NCBI RefSeq assembly: GCF_016093295.1
Contig: NZ_JAEDAL010000001.1
Location: forward strand, 868,001 to 932,000
Reading direction: 5' to 3'
DNA from: Inhella gelatinilytica
Lineage (GTDB): Bacteria > Pseudomonadota > Gammaproteobacteria > Burkholderiales > Burkholderiaceae_C
DNA: 64,000 nt
Below the pieces are notes generated by a model. The model was not told where the DNA came from. It saw only the letters and a program-made list of their open reading frames with translations, and searched no databases. Made by a program: the position numbers and the translations under genes. The first letter of the stretch is position 1; every line of letters starts with the position of its first letter. This document shows, piece by piece, positions 25,286-34,064 of this stretch.

Positions 25286-26341
25286 ATGCAGCCCACCCGC
25301 CACCCTCCCGGCATCCGCCCCTTCGTCGACTACGCCCGCATCATCGATGCGCGCACGCCGGGCGAGTTTGCTGAAGACCATGTGCCGGGGGCCACCAACC
25401 TGCCCATCGTGAGCCAGGCGGAGTTTGCCGAGGTGGGCACCTTGCACCGAACGGACCCCCACCGGGCCTATGTGGTGGGCGCGCAATATGCCCTTCGCAA
25501 CGTGGCGCGGCACATCGGCGAGGTGATGGCTCACCATTCGCCGAAGGATCGCCTGCTCGTCTATTGTTTCCGCGGCGGGAAGCGCAGCCGCGCCTGGGCG
25601 GAGCCGCTGCGCAACATTGGGTTTGCCGTCGATGTGCTGCCCGGCGGGTGGAAGGCGTATCGGGCCTGGGTGCGCGAGTCGCTGACTCACTGGCCGGGGC
25701 GCTTTCACTGGCGGGTGCTGGGCGGCAGTACCGCCAGTGGCAAGACGCGGTTACTGCAGGCGCTGCGCGCGCAAGGGGCCCAGGTCTTGGACTTGGAGGG
25801 TTTGGCTCAGCACCGCGGCTCGCTGCTCGGGGCGCTACCGGGGCAGCCTCAGCCGACGCAAAAGACCTTTGATTCCGAATTGCTCCGCTCCCTGTTGGCG
25901 TTCGACCCCGCGCGACCGGTGTGGGTGGAGGCTGAGAGCAAGAAGATTGGCAACGTTCAGCTGCCTTCAGCCTTGCATGACGCCCTGCGCGCCGCGCCCA
26001 CGTGGCAGGTGCAGGCCCCGCCCGAAGCCCGCGTGCAGGTGTGCCGTGAGGACTACGCGCACTTCGCTGCGGACCCTTTGGCGCTGGTGCAGCGGCTGGA
26101 GCCCCTGAAACCCTTGGTCGGCGGCGAAACCCTGGCGCTCTGGCGCTCGCTGGCCGAGACGGGCCAGAGCGAGGCTCTCTTTGCCAGCGTGATGGAGCGC
26201 CACTACGACCCTTGCTACGCGCGCTCCATGCGGCGCGACCAGGGGTCGACGGTGCTTTGTTTGGCGGGGGTGGATGCGGCCAGCTTGCAGGCCGCCGCGG
26301 TCTCGCTGCTGACCGCTGAATTTACAGCCGGAACAACCTGA
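25286..26341 (+). CDS. mnmH: tRNA 2-selenouridine synthase
   Basis: This encodes 351 residues from ATG 25286. The N-terminal rhodanese domain (about 10-130) has DARTPGEFAEDHVPGA and the catalytic loop VYCFRGGKRS with C94. The C-terminal P-loop domain has GGSTASGKT (about 147-155) and KTFDSELL. In E. coli, SelU/MnmH converts 2-thiouridine to 2-selenouridine at wobble U34 of Lys, Glu and Gln tRNAs, via a geranylated intermediate, using selenophosphate. Length and motif order match. selD is not in the window. The 3' end overlaps the chemoreceptor gene tail to tail by 20 bp. Confidence 0.92.
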   Translation: MQPTRHPPGIRPFVDYARIIDARTPGEFAEDHVPGATNLPIVSQAEFAEVGTLHRTDPHRAYVVGAQYALRNVARHIGEVMAHHSPKDRLLVYCFRGGKRSRAWAEPLRNIGFAVDVLPGGWKAYRAWVRESLTHWPGRFHWRVLGGSTASGKTRLLQALRAQGAQVLDLEGLAQHRGSLLGALPGQPQPTQKTFDSELLRSLLAFDPARPVWVEAESKKIGNVQLPSALHDALRAAPTWQVQAPPEARVQVCREDYAHFAADPLALVQRLEPLKPLVGGETLALWRSLAETGQSEALFASVMERHYDPCYARSMRRDQGSTVLCLAGVDAASLQAAAVSLLTAEFTAGTT

Positions 26342-27854
26342 GCGAACCGCTGACCTCGTCGACCTGCGACTGCAGCGCCTGCGCCGAGGCGGCGATCTCT
26401 TCGACCATCGCGGTGTTTTGCTGGGTGATGCCATCCAGCTGCGCCACGGCGCTGTGAATTTGGCCGATGCCGCCCTCTTGCTCCAACGCTGCAGTTCGGA
26501 TGTCGCCCAAGAGGGCTTTGAGGGCCCGCACGGCGCTGAGCACTTCCTCCATGCGATCGCGGGCATCCTGCGTGCGCGAGGTTCCGGCTTCCACGCACTC
26601 CACCGAGGCGTTGATGTGGCTGCGGATTTCCCGCGCGGCGGCGGTGGTGCGCTGCGCCAACGCCCGCACTTCGGCGGCCACCACGGCAAAGCCGCGGCCG
26701 GCTTCGCCCGCCCGGGCGGCCTCAACGGCAGCGTTCAGGGCCAGGATGTTGGTTTGGAAGGCCACGCCCTCGACCACTTGAATGATGTCGGCGATGCGCT
26801 TGGAGGTCTGGTTGATTTGGGCCACGGACTCCACCACGGCGTGCACCGCGTGGTCGCTGCGCTCGGCGAGCAGCGCGGTCTGGTCGGCGCGCTGGGCCCC
26901 GGCTTCCGCAGTCGTGGCGGTTTCGTGCACGCGGGCTTGGATGTGCTCGACCGAGGCTGTGGTTTGCGCCAAGCTGCCGGCCTGCGACTCGGTGCGTGCG
27001 GACAGGTCCAGGTTGCCGCTGGCAATTTCTTGGGCCGCCTGCTGCACCTGGTCGATGCCCGCCCGCGTGTCCATCACGACGGCACGCACGTTGGCCGACA
27101 CGCGGCGCAGCGCGAGTTGGATTTCAAAGGCGGGGCTGTCGGCACTCACCGCCACTTTGTAGGAGAGGTCACCGGCGGCGATGCGGTCGGCGTCCCGTGC
27201 CACCTGGGCAATGGGGCCCAGCAAGCGGCGTTGCAGCAGCCAGGTGCTGATGCCCAGACCACCCAGCAAGGCAACGGCCGTGGGCCACGCCAGCACGCCC
27301 CAGGTTTGGGCCGCACTCAGGGCAGGAAAAAACGCCAGCGATTGCAAGGCCAGCAACCGGCCCACGGGACCAGGGCGCAGCAAGCGTCCCAAACGGCCCA
27401 GCGCATCCGTGCGCAGAATTTCGCCATCCACCAAGGCCAGGTGACCGACGCCCTGGCGCATCTGCGCATAGAGCGGCTCGGCGTGCTGCACGGACTCGCG
27501 GCTGGGTTCGGTGGCCACCGCCAAATAGCCGGTGATGCGCTCGCCCTCGCGCATGGGCGTCGCATTCAGCCGGATCCACACATGGTCGCCGTTGGCCCGT
27601 CGGTTCTTAACGATGCCGCTCCAAGGCTTGCCACTTTTCAAGGTGTGCCACAGGTCTGCAAACGCCTGGCTGGGCATGTCCGGGTGGCGCAAAACGGCAT
27701 GGGTCTGGCCGATCAGATCGTTCCGGGCGTGGCCACTGAGTTGCACAAAGGCCGCGTTCGCATAGGTGATGCGCCCTTCCGGATTGGTCACCGACACCAG
27801 GGTGTGGCCACGCGGGTACGGGGCTTCGCGGCCGGTGACGGAATGGGGGGGCAT
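26322..27854 (-). CDS. Aer-like PAS chemoreceptor (methyl-accepting)
   Basis: This encodes 510 residues from ATG 27854, with GGAG 8 bp upstream. An N-terminal PAS domain (about 10-125: GRITYANAAFVQLSGHARND, RHPDMPSQAFADLW, HVWIRLNATPMREG) precedes a short hydrophobic double segment near 160-190. A HAMP-like region follows, then a long MCP signalling coil containing FQTNILALNAAVEAARAGEA. As in Aer, the sensor is cytoplasmic and probably reads redox state through FAD. No FAD was proved from sequence. A CheR-tethering pentapeptide is absent at the C-terminus. The longer upstream frame (to 28019) is antisense-like and not used. Confidence 0.92.
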   Translation of the reverse strand: MPPHSVTGREAPYPRGHTLVSVTNPEGRITYANAAFVQLSGHARNDLIGQTHAVLRHPDMPSQAFADLWHTLKSGKPWSGIVKNRRANGDHVWIRLNATPMREGERITGYLAVATEPSRESVQHAEPLYAQMRQGVGHLALVDGEILRTDALGRLGRLLRPGPVGRLLALQSLAFFPALSAAQTWGVLAWPTAVALLGGLGISTWLLQRRLLGPIAQVARDADRIAAGDLSYKVAVSADSPAFEIQLALRRVSANVRAVVMDTRAGIDQVQQAAQEIASGNLDLSARTESQAGSLAQTTASVEHIQARVHETATTAEAGAQRADQTALLAERSDHAVHAVVESVAQINQTSKRIADIIQVVEGVAFQTNILALNAAVEAARAGEAGRGFAVVAAEVRALAQRTTAAAREIRSHINASVECVEAGTSRTQDARDRMEEVLSAVRALKALLGDIRTAALEQEGGIGQIHSAVAQLDGITQQNTAMVEEIAASAQALQSQVDEVSGSLRLFRL

Positions 27855-27925
27855 GCACAAACTCCAGGAGCAACAACGCAGACGGACGACCGGGGGCGTC
27901 CACGGCCAGCGCCAGAGCATAGCCA

Positions 27926-27954
27926 GCGATCCGGGAGTGGAGGCTCCGGATCGC
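27926..27954. terminator. Stem-loop upstream of the chemoreceptor gene
   Basis: GCGATCCGG (27926-27934) pairs with CCGGATCGC (27946-27954) and is extended inside by GAG/CTC. It sits between the DUF5655-like gene and the chemoreceptor gene, both read on the minus strand, and may terminate the first. There is no U tract. Confidence 0.5.
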
Positions 27955-27960
27955 CCCCGA

Positions 27961-28548
27961 TCAGGCGGCGGCGTCGAACGCCGCGCGAATCCATGCCAAC
28001 AAGTTGGCATCCACCTCATCGACGTGGCGGATGCGGGTGGTCGCCTGGCACATGCCGCCCGGGGGCAACGCCTTGAGCCGAGGATGTTCGGGCAGGGTCT
28101 TGCAGTTCAGACCGATCTCCACCTCGCTGACGGTGGCGGGGCCCACCATGGCGAACTGTTTGCTGCGGCGCAGGCTGAGATACGCCTTCTTGGGTGCCAC
28201 TTCAAATGGACCCAGGGTTTGAATCTGGGCCATCACCGCGTCGTGCAAGGGGCGCAGGGCCGCTTTTTTGCCGCTGTACAGGGCGTCCAGCGGATCGTCC
28301 GCGACCGTCTCGGGCGCCGACGTCGGCGCCCCCTCCAGGCCGGCCGGGACCGGCTTGCCCTGCAGCGTGACCACGGTATTGGCATCGCCATAGCCCAGGC
28401 TGAAGCGCTCCATCAGCCACGCGCGCTTTTCGCTGTGCTTGGCCAGGCCGCAGCCCTGCAACTGCTGATGCAACTGGGCGAGGCTGTGGCCGGTCTTGGT
28501 CTGGATGTTCTTCAGTTGCGTGAGCAAGGCTGCTGTGGGGTCCGCCAT
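27961..28548 (-). CDS. DUF4287/DUF5655 family protein
   Basis: This encodes 195 residues from ATG 28548. The N-terminal part (about 5-75, LLTQLKNIQTKTGHSLAQLH, KRAWLMERFSLGYGDANTVV) fits the DUF4287 helical domain. The C-terminal part (about 85-195, FEVAPKKAYLSLRRSKQFAM, IRHVDEVDANLLAWIRAAFD) fits DUF5655, a family related to YdhG-type small proteins. Both are uncharacterised, soluble and without signal peptide. It lies 17 bp downstream of a solute-binding-like gene on the same strand and 106 bp upstream of the chemoreceptor gene. The family placement is from recall of these motifs. Confidence 0.8.
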   Translation of the reverse strand: MADPTAALLTQLKNIQTKTGHSLAQLHQQLQGCGLAKHSEKRAWLMERFSLGYGDANTVVTLQGKPVPAGLEGAPTSAPETVADDPLDALYSGKKAALRPLHDAVMAQIQTLGPFEVAPKKAYLSLRRSKQFAMVGPATVSEVEIGLNCKTLPEHPRLKALPPGGMCQATTRIRHVDEVDANLLAWIRAAFDAAA

Positions 28549-28565
28549 GGGGGTCTCCGGGACGA

Positions 28566-29342
28566 TTACATGCAACTGGGCACGGTGCGGGGAGCACGGG
28601 CGGCTTCGCACAAGGACCGCCAGAACTGACGCAGCCACTCCGGATGCTGCTGGGCCAAAGCAGGGCTGGCGGGCGCGAAAAAGTGCACCGTTGCCAGCAT
28701 GGGCTGCAGGGCCACCAGGGCCGGGGGTTCCGCCAGACTCTGGGGGTTGAAGCTGACGGTGGGCAGCACGGCCACATCCACCTGGCCGCGGCGCAACTTG
28801 ACGATGCTGCCGGCATGGCTGAGCGCCAAGTCCAGGGGCCACCCCGCCGCACGGGCCAAGGGCTCTTCCACGCCGCCCCCCACCACGCCCACTTTGAGGC
28901 CGGGCGGCATCAACTGCCTGCCATCCCACTGAACGCCCTGCCGGCGGTCTTCCCGCACGTACAGGGCCAGCTCTGACGTGCCCAAGGCCAGTTGGGTGTC
29001 CAGGTGGCCATCCGGACGATGGGGAAACGCCAGCACGCCGCCCCGATCCGGTGTGTGGGCCAAAAACAGCGTGAGTTGGTTGACGTCGGCCGCGGTGTCG
29101 GTGATCAACCGACGTTGGGGAACACGCACGAACTCGGCCGCGCAGCCCACCCGTTGCAAGGCTTGGCGCGTCCAGAGTACGAAGCTACCCGGTGGGTCTT
29201 GAAAGCGCGCCCCTTCACCCATCAACATGGGCGGCAAGGGCTTGTCGAGAAAGGCGATGCGCAGGGGTTGTGGGCAGGGCGCGGCCCAGGCTGCACCGCT
29301 CAGGCTCAGCATCAACGCGGCAATGATCGGGGCGCGGCGCAT
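28566..29342 (-). CDS. Orphan solute-binding-like protein
   Basis: This encodes 258 residues. A signal peptide (RRAPIIAALMLSLSGAAWA, cut before APC) is followed by LRIAFLDKPLPPMLMGEG. Later segments include LKVGVVGGGVEEPLARAA and SIVKLRRGQVDVAVLP. This is the fourth member of the SBP_bac_3-like family in the window and the closest relative of 24383-25174. It lacks transport partners. Two cysteines (APC near the mature N-terminus and VGCAAEF) may form a disulfide. Such small proteins are multiplied in some Burkholderiales, and their ligands are unknown. Confidence 0.8.
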   Translation of the reverse strand: MRRAPIIAALMLSLSGAAWAAPCPQPLRIAFLDKPLPPMLMGEGARFQDPPGSFVLWTRQALQRVGCAAEFVRVPQRRLITDTAADVNQLTLFLAHTPDRGGVLAFPHRPDGHLDTQLALGTSELALYVREDRRQGVQWDGRQLMPPGLKVGVVGGGVEEPLARAAGWPLDLALSHAGSIVKLRRGQVDVAVLPTVSFNPQSLAEPPALVALQPMLATVHFFAPASPALAQQHPEWLRQFWRSLCEAARAPRTVPSCM

Positions 29343-29381
29343 GGCTTGAGCATAGGGCCAAAGCGCCCCGCCGTGCGACCG

Positions 29382-29777
29382 TCAGTCTTTGTCGCGTCCC
29401 TTACCGTGGCCTTTGCCGTGCCCTTTGCCGTGGCCCTTCTCCGGCTCGTGGCCGCCCTGCCCACCGACGACATGCTTTTGGTACCAGGCTTCCTCGACGA
29501 AGTACACCGGCACGCCGCAGGCGTTGTAGCGGTGGCAGTGCTTGCCCCAGTTTTTTTGGTGGCCGGGGGGCACCCAGAGGTACACCGGATCAACCCGGTG
29601 CTTGATGGGTTGAATGATGACCGGTGCGGACTGCATCAGCACGGGCTGCGGAAAACGCCCAATGTCAATGCGGCCGTAGACGCCGGGTTGGGCGATGGAG
29701 ATGGACACCCCAACGTCCACCGCCAGAGCGGTCAAGGCGGTGGCCGTCAAGGCGCTGAAGGCGACAAGGCGTTTCAT
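29382..29777 (-). CDS. Small exported protein with Gly/Lys/His-rich tail
   Basis: This encodes 131 residues from ATG 29777. A signal peptide (LVAFSALTATALTALAVDV) is followed by a short beta-rich region (VSISIAQPGVYGRIDIGRFP) and a conserved-looking VYLWVPPGHQKNWGKHCHRY. That last segment resembles periplasmic proteins with a YXPPGHxxxWxxHC motif. The last 25 residues are near-repeats of GKGH. The His/Lys tail could bind metal or nucleic acid, but this is speculative. It follows the DUF2242 lipoprotein gene with 19 bp between them, in the same direction, so they may be co-transcribed. Confidence 0.78.
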   Translation of the reverse strand: MKRLVAFSALTATALTALAVDVGVSISIAQPGVYGRIDIGRFPQPVLMQSAPVIIQPIKHRVDPVYLWVPPGHQKNWGKHCHRYNACGVPVYFVEEAWYQKHVVGGQGGHEPEKGHGKGHGKGHGKGRDKD

Positions 29778-29796
29778 AGGAAGCTCCAGGGAATGA

Positions 29797-30393
29797 TCAG
29801 GGCTGAACGGCTGAGGCCGGGGTTCCGGTTGACGCTGCCGCTTCGGGTCGCAGGGCCCGCTCTTCAGCTTGCATGCGCACCAAGCTGCGAACCAACATGA
29901 AGAAACGGTCGTAGAAATTGCCCGCGGGAATGGTTTCACTGGCCACTTTGACCAGTGAATCTCCACTGGCACCCAGGGGCACGGATATGGAGCCGATGGC
30001 GCTGACCCCAATCGACGCAGCCGATTGGTTCTTCTTCAAGGTGTAGCGGTCCTGCTGGGCGCTGACGAACAGGGTGGCCGTGCGCTCATCTTCCTTCGCG
30101 CAGACGATGTGGAAGCTGATCTCCACGTGCACTTCCCCTTCGGGCTGAAAGCGCTTGGCGCCCTGCACTTCCTTGGTGTCGGAGCGCGCGATGACATAGC
30201 CTTGGCTGAGCAGCGCCCGCCGTGCCGCTTCACAAGCTTCCGCCTGCGGAGCGTCGATGAGGCGGGAGAACTTCTCGTCCGCCTGAAAGGTCTCTTGGGT
30301 GTACACCGGGGCTTCCGGCTTGCTGCCCACCAGGGGCAGGCTGGCGGGGGTGCAGGCGCTCATCAGCACCAGCAGGGGGAACACGGCTCGCAT
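29797..30393 (-). CDS. DUF2242 family lipoprotein
   Basis: This encodes 198 residues from ATG 30393. The lipobox is LMSAC (Cys 14), giving a lipidated, probably outer-membrane protein. The body has the DUF2242 features PVYTQETFQADEKFSRLID, ACEAARRALLSQGYVIA, GEVHVEISFHIVCA, the QDRYTLKKNQSAASIGVSA segment, and ETIPAGNFYDRFF. It is divergent from the MEMO1-AMMECR1 gene and in the same direction as the small exported-protein gene that follows. The function of DUF2242 is not known. Confidence 0.86.
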   Translation of the reverse strand: MRAVFPLLVLMSACTPASLPLVGSKPEAPVYTQETFQADEKFSRLIDAPQAEACEAARRALLSQGYVIARSDTKEVQGAKRFQPEGEVHVEISFHIVCAKEDERTATLFVSAQQDRYTLKKNQSAASIGVSAIGSISVPLGASGDSLVKVASETIPAGNFYDRFFMLVRSLVRMQAEERALRPEAAASTGTPASAVQP

Positions 30394-30457
30394 GGGGGCC
30401 GATTGTGCCGCCCACGACGGGGCCCTGGATTCGGCCCCACCGCCTATGCTTCTGGGC

Positions 30458-31834
30458 ATGAGCCCAGACCTCCGCCCCACCGCCGTGGCCGGCCGCTTCT
30501 ACCCCGCGCAAGCGGCCGCGCTGCGCCATACCCTGGACGAACTGTTCGCGGCCGTGCCAAAGCCGCCCGTGCCGGTGCGCGCGCCCAAGATCCTCGTCGT
30601 GCCCCATGCGGGCTACATCTACTCGGGCCCGACCGCCGCCCAGGGCTACGCCAGCCTGGGCGAAGCCGCGAGCCGGATTCGGCGCGTGCTGCTGCTGGGG
30701 CCGGCGCACCGCGTGGCGCTCACGGGCATTGCCTGGCCCAGTGTGGCCGCCTTTGACTCCCCTCTGGGCGCCATCGCCATCGACCAGGCCGCGATTGCGG
30801 CCCTGCGGGACCTTCCTTTTGCGGGGGCCAGCGATGCCGCCCATGCCCAAGAGCATGCGCTGGAGGTGCAGTTGCCCTTTTTGCAGCGCGTGCTGCCGGC
30901 CGGCTTCACCCTGCTGCCCTTGGTGGTGGGGCGCGTCAGCCCGCAGCAGGTGGCCCAGCTGCTGGAGCGGCTGTGGGGCGGCGACGAAACCCTGATCGTC
31001 ATCAGCACCGATCTCAGCCACTACCTGCCCTACGGCGAAGCGCAAGCCAAGGACCGCGACACGCTGGCGCAGGTGCTGCGCCTGGACCCCGCGCTCACCC
31101 ACGATCAAGCCTGCGGGGCCACGCCGCTCGCGGGGGCCTTGGTGGCGGCGCGCGCGCATGGCCTGCAGCCGCGCCTGATCGACGCCCGCACCAGCGGCGA
31201 CACCGCGGGCGACAAGGACCGGGTGGTGGGCTACGCCGCGCTGGTGCTGGAGCCGGCCTCCGTCCCGCCAGCGATGACCGACGACCTGCAGGCCTTGGGT
31301 CGTGCCCTGCTCACGCAGGCCCGTCACCAGATTGCGCGTGCCCTGGGCCAGCCCAGCGCGCCGCCCACCGATCACCCGGCGCTCGCCCAGCCCGGCGCCG
31401 TCTTTGTGACGCTGACCCGCCAGGGGCGTCTGCGCGGGTGCATCGGCTCGCTCGTGGCCACAAGGGCCCTGGGCGAGGACGTGCGCCAGCACGCGCGCAA
31501 TGCTGCGTTTAAAGACCCGCGCTTCCCGCCGCTCACGGCGGCCGAGTGGCCGGACACCGAGGTTGAGATTTCCCTCTTGGCGCCGCCCGAGCCCTTCCCC
31601 GTCGCGGACGAAGCCGACGCCTGCGCCCGCCTCCAACCCGGGGTGGATGGGGTGATCCTGAGCTGGGGCCCGCACCGGTCCACCTTCCTGCCCCAGGTGT
31701 GGGAGCAGATCCCCAACCCGCGCGAGTTCTTGGCTGCGCTCAAACGCAAGGCGGGATTGGCGCCGGACTTTTGGGCCCCCGACCTGCAGTTGCAGCGCTA
31801 CCGTGTGCGCAAGTTCGTGGCCGCGAAGTCATGA
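30458..31834 (+). CDS. AmmeMemoRadiSam proteins B and A fused (MEMO1-AMMECR1)
   Basis: This encodes 458 residues from ATG 30458. Residues about 5-265 are a MEMO1-like domain with PHAGYIYSG, LLLGPAHRVALTG, EHALEVQLPFLQ and VISTDLSHYLPY, holding the metal ligands. Residues about 280-458 are an AMMECR1 domain with FVTLTRQGRLRGCIGSL and DPRFPPLTAAEW. In most genomes of this system the two are separate proteins. Here they are one chain. The stop overlaps the radical SAM gene by 4 bp (ATGA). Together they make the AmmeMemoRadiSam system, whose substrate and product are not known. Confidence 0.92.
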   Translation: MSPDLRPTAVAGRFYPAQAAALRHTLDELFAAVPKPPVPVRAPKILVVPHAGYIYSGPTAAQGYASLGEAASRIRRVLLLGPAHRVALTGIAWPSVAAFDSPLGAIAIDQAAIAALRDLPFAGASDAAHAQEHALEVQLPFLQRVLPAGFTLLPLVVGRVSPQQVAQLLERLWGGDETLIVISTDLSHYLPYGEAQAKDRDTLAQVLRLDPALTHDQACGATPLAGALVAARAHGLQPRLIDARTSGDTAGDKDRVVGYAALVLEPASVPPAMTDDLQALGRALLTQARHQIARALGQPSAPPTDHPALAQPGAVFVTLTRQGRLRGCIGSLVATRALGEDVRQHARNAAFKDPRFPPLTAAEWPDTEVEISLLAPPEPFPVADEADACARLQPGVDGVILSWGPHRSTFLPQVWEQIPNPREFLAALKRKAGLAPDFWAPDLQLQRYRVRKFVAAKS

Positions 31835-32907
31835 CCCACGCGGCACAGTGGTGGCACCGGCTGGACGACGGCCGCATCCAGTGCGACCTCTGCCCGCGCG
31901 ACTGCAAGCTGCACGAGGGCCAGCGCGGCCTGTGCTTTGTGCGCCAGCGGGAGCACGACGCCCTGGTGCTCACGACCTATGGGCGCAGCTCGGGCTTTTG
32001 CATTGACCCCATCGAGAAGAAACCGCTGAACCATTTCCACCCCGGCACGCCGGTGTTCAGCTTTGGCACCGCGGGCTGCAACCTGGCCTGCAAGTTCTGC
32101 CAGAACTGGGACATCAGCAAGAGCCGCGAGATGGACCGGCTGATGGACCAAGCCAGCCCGGCGCAACTGGCCCAGGCTGCACGCCAAACGGGTTGCACCA
32201 GCGTGGCCTTCACCTACAACGACCCGGTGATCTTTGCCGAGTACGCGCTGGACTGCGCGGCCGCCTGCCATGAGCTCGGCCTCAAGACCGTGGCGGTGAC
32301 CGCGGGCTACATCCATGCCGAGCCGCGGCGGGCCTTTTTTGCGGGCATGGATGCCGCCAATGTCGACCTCAAGGGCTTCACCGAGGCCTTCTACTTTCAG
32401 CAAACCGGCGCCCACCTCGCGCCTGTGTTGGAGACCCTGGAATTCATCGTTCACGAGACGCGCTGTTGGCTGGAGATCACCACCCTGCTCATCCCGGGCC
32501 TGAACGACAGTGACGCCGAACTGACGGCCCTAAGCCGTTGGCTGCACGAGCACCTGGGCCCCGACGTGCCACTGCACTTCAGCGCCTTCCATCCTGACTT
32601 CAAGCTGCGCGACCGCCCAGCGACCCCGCCCGAAACCCTGACCCGTGCCCGCCGCATCGCCCTGGATGCTGGCCTGCGCTACGTCTACACCGGCAACGTG
32701 CACGATCCAGCCGGTGGCAGCACGCTGTGCCCGGGCTGCGGCACGGCGGTGGTGGTGCGCGACTGGTACCGCCTGCTGCGCTACGAGCTCACGGAGTCCG
32801 GTGCCTGCCGCCACTGCGGCACCGTCCTGGCCGGCCGTTGGGGGGCGCAAGCCGGGACTTTCGGGCCGCGGCGGATTCCCGTGCGCCTGAGCGCGCGTTC
32901 GCCCTAG
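31831..32907 (+). CDS. AmmeMemoRadiSam system radical SAM enzyme
   Basis: This encodes 358 residues from ATG 31831. The radical SAM cluster motif is GCNLACKFCQNWDISKS (CxxxCxxC). An N-terminal CDLCPRDCKL..GLC cluster of cysteines is typical of the family (PflA-related) and could hold a further Fe-S site. VAFTYNDPVIFAEYALD is the conserved SAM/strand region. A C-terminal pair CPGCG and CRHCG forms a zinc-ribbon-like element. It is translationally coupled to the fused MEMO1-AMMECR1 gene. It ends tail to tail, overlapping the next minus-strand gene by 4 bp. Confidence 0.93.
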   Translation: MTHAAQWWHRLDDGRIQCDLCPRDCKLHEGQRGLCFVRQREHDALVLTTYGRSSGFCIDPIEKKPLNHFHPGTPVFSFGTAGCNLACKFCQNWDISKSREMDRLMDQASPAQLAQAARQTGCTSVAFTYNDPVIFAEYALDCAAACHELGLKTVAVTAGYIHAEPRRAFFAGMDAANVDLKGFTEAFYFQQTGAHLAPVLETLEFIVHETRCWLEITTLLIPGLNDSDAELTALSRWLHEHLGPDVPLHFSAFHPDFKLRDRPATPPETLTRARRIALDAGLRYVYTGNVHDPAGGSTLCPGCGTAVVVRDWYRLLRYELTESGACRHCGTVLAGRWGAQAGTFGPRRIPVRLSARSP

Positions 32908-34064
32908 CCCCGCTCCGCCTGCACCCGCACCCAGCGCTCGAACTCCGGCCCGAACACACGGGCGCGGGCGGTTTCGATCTGGCGTTGCTTGTAGGCCTCG
33001 TGGCTGGCCGGGCCCTTGAGGCTGCGGTCGTGGCTGGCGGCGTCCATGAGTTGGACTTCGTAGGCAAAAAAGAAGCTCACGCCTTCGTCGCCCACGCTGG
33101 CCTCACCCGGCAGCGGCGTGATGGCGTTGGCGGGCAGGTGGATCATCTTGCGCACCGTGACCTGCAGGCTGTTGAAGCCGCTGCCGCTGTGCGGGTTCTC
33201 CGTGCGGTGCTGTTCGTGGGCGGTGGCCAGCAGCTCGGCCTCCATGCGGTCGATGACCTCGCGCGGGTAGCCGGGCGCGCGGTCGAGCAGGGCCTTGTAG
33301 CGGGTGAACACGGCCTTGGCGGCGGGCAGGTCGAGCAAGGTGTTGCGCGTGCGGCTGGCTTCCAGGTTGATGACCGAGACGATGTGGGCACGCCGCAGCA
33401 GCTCCAGGGCCAGCAGGCATTCGATGCGGGTGGCCAGGGTCAGGCGCACGCCCAGGTGGTCGTGAATGTCGGCTGCCACGTACTCCGGTTTTTGCAGGAG
33501 TTTGAGCAGGATGCTGTGCCGGCCCTTGTTGCGTTTGCGGTCCAGGTGCACCAAGGGCAGCCACAGCAGGCCATCGGTCAAATACGCCTGGTCGCCCTCG
33601 GTGCGGATCACCGCATCCAAGCCCTCAAACACCTGCTGCCGGATGGCGGCAAAGTGGCGCAGCTTGAGGTTGTTGTCGATGTAAAAGAGGCCGTGCATGA
33701 CCTTGAGCAGCGCACAGGCCCAGAGCCGTTCGGGGTTGAAGCAGTGGGTGCGCTGGGAGGCCAGGAGCAGCAGGTCCAGCGGGTCCTCGGGGTGGGCGAC
33801 CGCGGCGGGCACCAGCACCTGCTGCTCGGGGGTGAGAAAGGTCCCTTGCACAAAGGCCAGGGCCTCTTGCTGGATGCGCTGAACGTAGTCCCGTACCCCG
33901 CCTTGGCTCAAGTCGTAGCCGTACTCGCGGGCAAATTGCTCGGCGTCGGTTCGGTTGCGCAAGGCCAGGGCGCCCAGGTCAATCGCGGACTGCCCGTTGG
34001 CAATGCCATCCAGGTAAGTCCAGTTCAGTGAAAACCGGCGGTCAGTGAGCAGCGGAGAGCGCAA
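32904..34064 (-). CDS. Conserved hypothetical protein, TIGR04552-like
   Basis: This is a frame of 386 residues from TTG 34064. Segments such as SLNWTYLDGIANGQSAIDLG, LFYIDNNLKLRHFAAIR, LVHLDRKRNKGRHSILLKLL and NSLQVTVRKMIHLPANA resemble an uncharacterised family catalogued as TIGR04552. That name is recalled, not computed. The reading frame stays open and protein-like upstream to the stop of the ccmI-like gene, but holds no ATG or GTG, so the start is uncertain and the true N-terminus may be about 15-40 residues longer. It lies at the 3' end of the ccm operon on the same strand. It has no signal peptide or motif that reveals function. Confidence 0.65.
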   Translation of the reverse strand: MRSPLLTDRRFSLNWTYLDGIANGQSAIDLGALALRNRTDAEQFAREYGYDLSQGGVRDYVQRIQQEALAFVQGTFLTPEQQVLVPAAVAHPEDPLDLLLLASQRTHCFNPERLWACALLKVMHGLFYIDNNLKLRHFAAIRQQVFEGLDAVIRTEGDQAYLTDGLLWLPLVHLDRKRNKGRHSILLKLLQKPEYVAADIHDHLGVRLTLATRIECLLALELLRRAHIVSVINLEASRTRNTLLDLPAAKAVFTRYKALLDRAPGYPREVIDRMEAELLATAHEQHRTENPHSGSGFNSLQVTVRKMIHLPANAITPLPGEASVGDEGVSFFFAYEVQLMDAASHDRSLKGPASHEAYKQRQIETARARVFGPEFERWVRVQAERG

